From contig CANFFA010000033.1 in NCBI GenBank assembly GCA_947445425.1, positions 1-11,665 on the forward strand: a DNA stretch of 11,665 nt, read 5' to 3'. The translations under genes and the position numbers were made by a program. The stretch comes from Paludibacteraceae bacterium (lineage in GTDB: Bacteria; Bacteroidota; Bacteroidia; Bacteroidales; Paludibacteraceae). Shown in pieces: positions 7,243 through 11,665 of the stretch (position 1 is its first letter; each line of letters begins with the position of its first letter). The notes under the pieces were generated by a model. That model searched no databases, was not told the origin of the DNA, and saw only the letters and a list, made by a program, of their open reading frames with translations.

Positions 7243-7917
7243 ATGAATGTAATTCACTTCTTTGACGCCATAGACAAGAGTTTATTCCTCTTTTTTAATG
7301 GAATACACGCTTCATTTTTTGATGGTATTATGTTTGCGATCAGTGGGAAGTTTACTTGGTTTCCACTTTATGCTGCTGTGATATATGTAATTGTTGAGCG
7401 ATGGAAAAAAGATGGAGTGATTGCAATTTTGTCAATAATTTTATGTCTAATTATTGCTGATCAACTCTCTTCGCATTTAATCAAGGAGTTGGTACAAAGA
7501 CCTCGTCCTTCACATGCTGATGATTTAAAGGGCATGGTTCATTTGGTGAGGGATTATACTGGAGGTGCATATGGCTTTGTTTCATCACATGCTGCCAATT
7601 CAGTTGGCTTTGCAATGCTTACGATATTGATTTTTAAAAGAAGTAGTTATTCAATAGCGATAGCGTTTTGGGCTTTTTTAGTTGGATATTCTCGCGTCTA
7701 TATAGGGGTCCATTATCCTTTTGATGTAATCGGTGGTGTGTTGGTTGGGCTTTTTGCTGCTTTTGTTTGCTTTGAATTATTAAAGCGATATCATCCTAAA
7801 AAGCATCAAGTCTATGGTTCAAATACAGCTTTAGAGCATCCTAAAACTAGATTGTTGATTGCTATTTTTGGCTTAAATTTAATAGGTACTGTCATTTACA
7901 GTCTGTTTTTTTTCTAA
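7243..7917 (+). CDS. PAP2-family membrane phosphatase
   Basis: This 224-residue polytopic membrane protein carries the three motif regions of the PAP2 acid phosphatase superfamily. Motif 1 (KxxxxxxRP) is K81...R88-P89, motif 2 is represented by VSSH at 113-116 with H116 the expected catalytic base, and motif 3 (SRxxxxxHxxxD) is S150-R151...H157...D161, where H157 is the expected nucleophile. Such enzymes remove phosphate from lipid pyrophosphates or lipid phosphates at the outer face of the inner membrane. In this group, undecaprenyl-diphosphate recycling and lipid A dephosphorylation (LpxE/LpxF type) are both plausible and I cannot choose between them. An extra C-terminal helix lies at about 203-222. 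The gene follows batE by 63 bases and may be read through from the Bat operon. It ends just before a strong terminator. Confidence 0.9.
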   Translation: MNVIHFFDAIDKSLFLFFNGIHASFFDGIMFAISGKFTWFPLYAAVIYVIVERWKKDGVIAILSIILCLIIADQLSSHLIKELVQRPRPSHADDLKGMVHLVRDYTGGAYGFVSSHAANSVGFAMLTILIFKRSSYSIAIAFWAFLVGYSRVYIGVHYPFDVIGGVLVGLFAAFVCFELLKRYHPKKHQVYGSNTALEHPKTRLLIAIFGLNLIGTVIYSLFFF

Positions 7918-7930
7918 GATGGTCGTAAAA

Positions 7931-7978
7931 CAACAAAGCGCAAAGGGTATTTTACAATTTGCGCTTTGTTGCTTTTTA
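7931..7978. terminator. Rho-independent terminator, probably bidirectional
   Basis: A perfect 14-bp inverted repeat, CAACAAAGCGCAAA (7931-7944) and its complement (7958-7971), encloses a 13-base loop. CTTTTT follows on the plus strand. On the minus strand the stem is followed by TTTT. It sits between the converging stops of the PAP2 gene (7917) and the Wzi-like gene (7996), so it can end both transcripts. Confidence 0.88.
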
Positions 7979-7995
7979 GAATTGTCAATATCTAA

Positions 7996-9402
7996 TTATT
8001 TGAATAGATTTCCAGTTTTTCTAATTGAAAATCTAAATCCAAGTGAATTTCCATACAAATCTCCTTGGTCATTGGCAAGGATTAATCCACATTCTATATT
8101 ATTCCAATTTTGTATTTTTTTGTTTATTTCTAGTAGCATTGAGATATTTGGTCTCTTTTTTTGAAAAGCTGCGTCGTAGGTGCCGTAGTTTTTGCTTAAA
8201 GAGTACATGCTAAGGTATTGGTATCCAAAAATTTCACCCCCAATACCAAAATGATGTACTTCTACACGGTTATTTGTAGTTACAATCTCTTTATTCTTAT
8301 TGTATATGGGTGATGATATAAATGGTGTTCCAATGGTTCTAGAAAAATTATTCCATCCAGAACGATAAATTCCATTCATAAAATAATTGTCTCTCCCACC
8401 ATATATTATTCCATCTTTTTGGAAAATAGTTCCTGATTGGTCAGAAGTATTTAAATACTCATAAACAAATGCTTTCCAAAAAGGGAGTTTTTTATTTTTA
8501 ATTGATAAACCCCATAGCCCATCATGTATATTTACTGCTGCTGCAATAAACTTTATGGGACCATCTTCCGAGAAGTTTTGCCAATACGCATTCATATTAA
8601 AATCACTAATTTGCGCTTCTAATTTTACGCTTTGTGAGATACGATGATCTCCCTGAGCATTCATCTGTTCAGTTATATCAGTATTTGAACCACCATTCTT
8701 TGCGAAAAACACATTTTTAAAGTCTTCTAGGCTGATGGTTTGTTGTCCAATTCCTGGAATGTCCCCCCCCCATAGGGCAGTGTGGTCTAATCCATACTGT
8801 ATATGTATTGGGAGTTTTCCACCAATTCTTAGATATCCATATTTATGATGGAGTAATTCGTTCTGGACATAGATGTTGTCCAGAAATACACCTTGTGACA
8901 ACGCTCCTTTTATTTCGAGGTAGCCCATTGTAAATGGAATGGGTGTAAAACTTAGTATACCCACGGTTATTTTGGGTATAGGTCTTGCATTTTGTGAAAT
9001 AAGAAAACCACCTCCCGATAGTGTTGAATCTTGATTTCCTAAAAACTCCTCTTTTGCACCTATTGTTAAATCAAAAGCTGAAAATCTTGCTTTTAGATAT
9101 AACTCGTGAAAATAGACCTTTGTATCTATTTGGTCAGCTTGCAGAAGTAGTTTCGCTTTATAGCCATAATCAAATAAGCGTGATTTATTTCCGTACGATT
9201 TGTTTATACAGAGTAATAAATTAGTGCTGTTTGGCTGGGCCGAAACTTTTCCCCATTGATTACTTTGTATCCAGAAAGGAGCATAATTCCCTGTAGAAGT
9301 TGTACCCATGAGTTCTACATCGTATTGGACGGAATCATTTTGGGCATAGATTCTAAAGGATATCACTAAACTTAAGAATAGAACAAATTTAATTTTCGAC
9401 AT
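7996..9402 (-). CDS. Capsule assembly Wzi family outer-membrane protein
   Basis: This 468-residue protein has a signal peptide at 1-20 (ending RIYA|Q) and a body of alternating amphipathic strands with many aromatic residues, as expected of an outer-membrane beta-barrel. Family features of Caps_assemb_Wzi are visible: an opening with GNYAPFWIQSNQWG, the HTALWGGD segment at 207-214, the YEYLNTSDQSG stretch, and GGRDNYFMNGIYRSGW. E. coli Wzi anchors and organises capsular polysaccharide at the cell surface. The Bacteroidota relatives are inferred to act in surface polysaccharide export or attachment, and here the exact substrate is unknown. The gene starts 12 bases after the kelch lipoprotein gene stop, so the two are probably co-translated. 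Codons 211-214 (W-G-G-D) are encoded through a run of nine G, an odd feature in an AT-rich gene. Confidence 0.87.
   Translation of the reverse strand: MSKIKFVLFLSLVISFRIYAQNDSVQYDVELMGTTSTGNYAPFWIQSNQWGKVSAQPNSTNLLLCINKSYGNKSRLFDYGYKAKLLLQADQIDTKVYFHELYLKARFSAFDLTIGAKEEFLGNQDSTLSGGGFLISQNARPIPKITVGILSFTPIPFTMGYLEIKGALSQGVFLDNIYVQNELLHHKYGYLRIGGKLPIHIQYGLDHTALWGGDIPGIGQQTISLEDFKNVFFAKNGGSNTDITEQMNAQGDHRISQSVKLEAQISDFNMNAYWQNFSEDGPIKFIAAAVNIHDGLWGLSIKNKKLPFWKAFVYEYLNTSDQSGTIFQKDGIIYGGRDNYFMNGIYRSGWNNFSRTIGTPFISSPIYNKNKEIVTTNNRVEVHHFGIGGEIFGYQYLSMYSLSKNYGTYDAAFQKKRPNISMLLEINKKIQNWNNIECGLILANDQGDLYGNSLGFRFSIRKTGNLFK
8763..8771 (-). repeat. G9 homopolymer inside the wzi-like coding region
   Basis: Nine consecutive C on the plus strand (G on the coding strand) cover codons 211-214 as TGG GGG GGG GAC. 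I saw no comparable G or C run elsewhere in the window. Gain of one G gives a TAA after about 228 residues. Loss of one gives a TAG after about 224 residues. The tract is therefore able to switch the full-length product off in either direction. Confidence 0.85.
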
Positions 9403-9414
9403 TTTTGATAATTA

Positions 9415-10422
9415 TTATGGTTCAAAGCTCCAAAGGTCATTCATCGCATTGGTGTCATTTTCCCCTAGGCCGACGTATCCTTTTCCTTTAATGGTGAATG
9501 CGATGGCATTTTCTCTTCCACTTGTTGGCATATTACCTCTTTTATACCAAACATTTCTACTTGCATCAAATTCCAAAATGTCTGATTTAACATGCCCTCC
9601 CGTTAATTCACCTCCGAAATGTCGTCCTGTACTCACAAAATATCTGTTGTTTATGCTCAGTGCTACAGCATTTGCACGTCCATTATCGGGCATAGTTTTT
9701 TTCTCAGTCCAGGTTTTATTTTGTGGTGAATATTCCCACCAATCATTTTTTGAGTCTGCATCATGGAAGCCTGTTCCGTAGAAAATATGTAAACTGTCAC
9801 TACAACAGACCGCTACAGCTCTAAATCGCCCCGGTAAATTAACTGTTTGTTCCCACTGATTGGTTAATGTATTGTATTTCCATGAGTCCCTTGTAAAGCC
9901 CTCCCCGTGAAATCCTCCACAGATATAAATGTCATTATTTATAACAAAAGATACGCAACCATCTGTTGCATTTGTAGGAAAATCAGCTTTTTGCGTCCAA
10001 CTATCAAGTATGGGATCATACATCCAAAAATCTTTGAGAATACCTGGATCATTGCGTACCCCATCTGCTTTCTCAAGATTATATCCCAATCCCACGTATG
10101 CCTTGCCGTTTACAACAGCTGCAATTGCTTTTACCCTTGCTGTGAGGGGTATATCCTTGTTTTTTGTCCATTTATCCTCTACAGGTTCGTACTGCCAACA
10201 TTCATTAGTACAAATTGTTTCGAAATTCCTACCAAAAACGACATAAGCTTTATCATTGATGACAAAGGAAATCGCTGAGGCTAAGCCTTTGCCAGGAAAT
10301 GAAGCTTTTTTCTCGAAAGTGATGGGAGGGTAAGGTGAGTCGGCCGCAGATTCAATGCAGCCGATTAGTAGAATGGAGAGTAGGAATAAAAATGTAAATG
10401 TTGTTCGTTTGATAGCGTACAT
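9415..10422 (-). CDS. Kelch-repeat beta-propeller lipoprotein
   Basis: I chose the ATG at 10422, which gives a 335-residue protein with a lipoprotein signal (basic MYAIKR, hydrophobic core, then LLIGC with Cys22 as the lipidated residue). A TTG six codons upstream (10440) is in frame but less likely. Six kelch-like repeats follow at about 50-92, 99-148, 156-197, 201-245, 250-299 and 305-335. Each has a paired-residue strand, a D-W-Y or D-L-F element and a W-T-K strand ending in P. The FEKKASFP strand at 36-43 matches the last strand of a blade and could close a six-bladed propeller with the C-terminal half-repeat. Similar proteins are labelled kelch or galactose-oxidase-like, but no catalytic centre is evident here. 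It is probably a surface or periplasmic binding lipoprotein working with the Wzi-like product. Its start is 22 bases after the hisF stop. Confidence 0.85.
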   Translation of the reverse strand: MYAIKRTTFTFLFLLSILLIGCIESAADSPYPPITFEKKASFPGKGLASAISFVINDKAYVVFGRNFETICTNECWQYEPVEDKWTKNKDIPLTARVKAIAAVVNGKAYVGLGYNLEKADGVRNDPGILKDFWMYDPILDSWTQKADFPTNATDGCVSFVINNDIYICGGFHGEGFTRDSWKYNTLTNQWEQTVNLPGRFRAVAVCCSDSLHIFYGTGFHDADSKNDWWEYSPQNKTWTEKKTMPDNGRANAVALSINNRYFVSTGRHFGGELTGGHVKSDILEFDASRNVWYKRGNMPTSGRENAIAFTIKGKGYVGLGENDTNAMNDLWSFEP

Positions 10423-10444
10423 GACGGATTTTATTAGCAAAAGT

Positions 10445-11200
10445 TTAAATCCTTACTTCAATACCTTTCTGAATCAAAAAGGATTTTAATTCAGGGATCC
10501 CAATTTCTTTATAATGAAAAATGCTTGCTGCCAATGCTGCATCGGCTTTCCCTTCTGCAAAAACATCTACGAAATGCTCCATATTCCCAGCACCACCACT
10601 GGCAATTACCGGCACATTTACGGCTTCTGAAACGGCACGTGTAATGTCCAATGCAAAACCATTTTTAGTGCCGTCGTTGTTCATTGAAGTTAGTAGAATT
10701 TCTCCTGCTCCTAATGCCACTGCTTTTTTTGCCCATTCAACAGTGCGGATGTCCGTTGGAGTGCGACCACCATTTAGAAAAACAAACCATTCTCCATCGA
10801 TGTATTTTGTATCAATGGCCAAAACCACACACTGACTTCCAAAATTACTTGCCAAGTCGCTAATTAATTGTGGATTGAGTACAGCAGAAGTATTTACCGA
10901 GATTTTGTCAGCCCCACAAGCTAGCAATACAGATACGTCTTCTACACTTGAGATCCCACCCCCCACTGTAAATGGGATATTGATGTGTTTAGCAATACGG
11001 GTAACCAGTTCAGTGAGTGTTTTTCTCTTCTCCACAGTGGCAGTGATGTCAAGGAATACCAATTCATCCGCACCCATTTTAGCATATAAGGTTCCAAGTT
11101 CTACTGGGTCTCCTACATTGGTAATGTTTTCAAAATTAATACCTTTTACAGTTTGACCATTTTTAATGTCGAGGCAAGGGATGATTCGTTTTGCAAGCAT
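10445..11200 (-). CDS. hisF: Imidazole glycerol phosphate synthase subunit HisF
   Basis: This 251-residue (beta/alpha)8-barrel protein is the synthase subunit that uses ammonia from HisH to convert PRFAR into imidazole glycerol phosphate and AICAR in histidine biosynthesis. The catalytic aspartates are present at D11 (PCLDI) and D130 (AIDTK), and D176 lies in SMNNDGT. The phosphate-binding glycine loops are VGGGI at 79-83 and ASGGAG at 200-205. The opening [12 protein letters not shown] is typical and fixes the start. Length is normal for the family and no damage is visible. The glutaminase partner HisH and neighbours such as hisA or hisI are not in this window: mtaB lies upstream and a kelch lipoprotein gene downstream. 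The gene is probably functional but detached from, or at an edge of, the usual his cluster. Confidence 0.97.
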   Translation of the reverse strand: MLAKRIIPCLDIKNGQTVKGINFENITNVGDPVELGTLYAKMGADELVFLDITATVEKRKTLTELVTRIAKHINIPFTVGGGISSVEDVSVLLACGADKISVNTSAVLNPQLISDLASNFGSQCVVLAIDTKYIDGEWFVFLNGGRTPTDIRTVEWAKKAVALGAGEILLTSMNNDGTKNGFALDITRAVSEAVNVPVIASGGAGNMEHFVDVFAEGKADAALAASIFHYKEIGIPELKSFLIQKGIEVRI

Positions 11201-11218
11201 ATCTTTTTAGTTATGAGT

Positions 11219-11250
11219 TGTAAGTTCACTTGTTTGCAAGTAAACTTACA
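11219..11250 (-). promoter_or_regulatory. Strong hairpin or palindrome in the mtaB-hisF gap
   Basis: Arms of 14 bases at 11219-11232 and 11237-11250 (TGTAAGTTCACTTG on the plus strand) are complementary except at one position. On the minus-strand RNA that position becomes a G-U wobble, so the stem is continuous with a CAAA tetraloop. It lies 18 bases before the hisF start and 28 bases after the mtaB stop. No T-tract follows on either strand, so a classic terminator is unlikely. It may be a leader stem affecting hisF translation or RNA stability, or a two-fold operator. Confidence 0.55.
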
Positions 11251-11278
11251 GTCTTATTGTTGCATATTTGCTTATTAC

Positions 11279-11665
11279 TTAGCTTAGTATTTTTAATGCT
11301 GAATGATCTTTATTCCAATCACCAAGTGTGATCTCATGAATGGTATTTACCAAAGAAATGTCATTTTCACGTTCTACTCGAATGTAATTATTGGTAAATC
11401 CTACCATTGTTTCTCCATTCTGACGAGCTTCCCACAGTACTTGAGCTGCTTTCCCTTTTTGTTTTTCGTAGAATGCCTTCGTTAATTTGTCTGAAAGTAA
11501 GTGGATGACATCACTCCTTCTTTTTCGTTCTTGTAAGGGTACTTTGTGATCGATTTCGAGCATTTTCGTACCCGCTCGTTCTGAATAACTAAAGACATGG
11601 AGTTGAGAAATATCCAGTGAGCTTATAAAACAAAGCGCTTGTTCAAAAAGCTCATCTGTTTCGCC
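11279..11665 (-). CDS. mtaB: MtaB, tRNA t6A37 methylthiotransferase, C-terminal part
   Basis: This is the last 128 codons of a minus-strand gene that continues past the right edge. The frame stays open to base 11665, so the internal ATG at 11563 is not the start. The edge peptide GETDELFEQALCFI, followed by DISQLHVFSYSERAGT and then VPLQERKRRS, is the end of the radical-SAM domain and the linker typical of MtaB-type enzymes. The remaining residues (FYEKQKGKAAQVLWE, then GFTNNYIRVE) fit the C-terminal TRAM-like RNA-binding domain. MtaB adds a methylthio group to threonylcarbamoyladenosine at position 37 of tRNAs that read ANN codons. The iron-sulfur cysteines lie outside the window. RimO or MiaB are related alternatives, but the SERxGT...V...RKRRS pattern with this tail favours MtaB. 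Confidence 0.9.
   Translation of the reverse strand, partial: GETDELFEQALCFISSLDISQLHVFSYSERAGTKMLEIDHKVPLQERKRRSDVIHLLSDKLTKAFYEKQKGKAAQVLWEARQNGETMVGFTNNYIRVERENDISLVNTIHEITLGDWNKDHSALKILS

Noticed and set aside
7919..8164. Open plus-strand frame of 81 codons after the PAP2 gene
   Set aside because: It runs through the terminator hairpin and then antisense to the end of the Wzi-like gene, with no recognisable protein features.
9449..9781. Plus-strand open frames across the kelch and hisF genes (also near 9907-10278 and 10521-11156)
   Set aside because: They are shadows of well-supported minus-strand genes and show no protein-family features of their own.
10423..10440. TTG start six codons upstream for the kelch gene
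   Set aside because: It would place extra residues before a complete lipoprotein signal that begins at the ATG at 10422, and TTG starts are uncommon.

Overview
The window comes from a low-GC member of the Bacteroidota, most likely Bacteroidales. The evidence is the Bat (Bacteroides aerotolerance) gene order, signal peptides ending in A|Q, a Caps_assemb_Wzi-type outer-membrane protein, and the absence of clear Shine-Dalgarno sequences before start codons. Genus cannot be settled from the sequence.

Bases 1-7179 are the distal part of a plus-strand moxR/DUF58/Bat cluster. In order they hold the last codons of a DUF58 protein, a BatD-like single-span membrane protein, batA and batB (paired VWA-domain membrane proteins with intact MIDAS motifs), batC (periplasmic TPR protein), a small secreted Q/K/D-rich protein that carries a BatC-like C-terminal tail, batD, and batE (TPR, two membrane helices, SH3-like domain). 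Positive-inside reasoning places the VWA and TPR domains on the periplasmic side, so the products look like one envelope complex. The cytoplasmic MoxR ATPase that usually heads such clusters would lie upstream of the window. The physiological role of Bat systems is unresolved in the literature: aerotolerance was proposed in Bacteroides and not supported in some other bacteria.

Bases 7243-7917 encode a PAP2 membrane phosphatase with all three catalytic motif regions. A strong hairpin terminator at 7931-7978 separates this plus-strand block from a minus-strand block and probably serves both directions.

Bases 11665-7996 (minus strand) hold the 3' part of mtaB (tRNA methylthiotransferase), hisF, a six-repeat kelch lipoprotein and a Wzi-family capsule-assembly outer-membrane protein. 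The last three are packed with gaps of 22 and 12 bases and look co-transcribed, an unusual pairing of a histidine gene with surface genes. A near-perfect 14-bp hairpin lies between mtaB and hisF.

The most interesting points are a G9 homopolymer inside the wzi-like gene that could act as an on/off slippage switch, the shared architecture and apparent homology of the first Bat gene with BatD, the separation of BatC-like modules into two adjacent secreted proteins, and AATT motifs spaced exactly 7 bp apart in Bat intergenic gaps. No gene-free stretch exceeds about 110 bases. I saw no RNA genes, CRISPR arrays or mobile elements.
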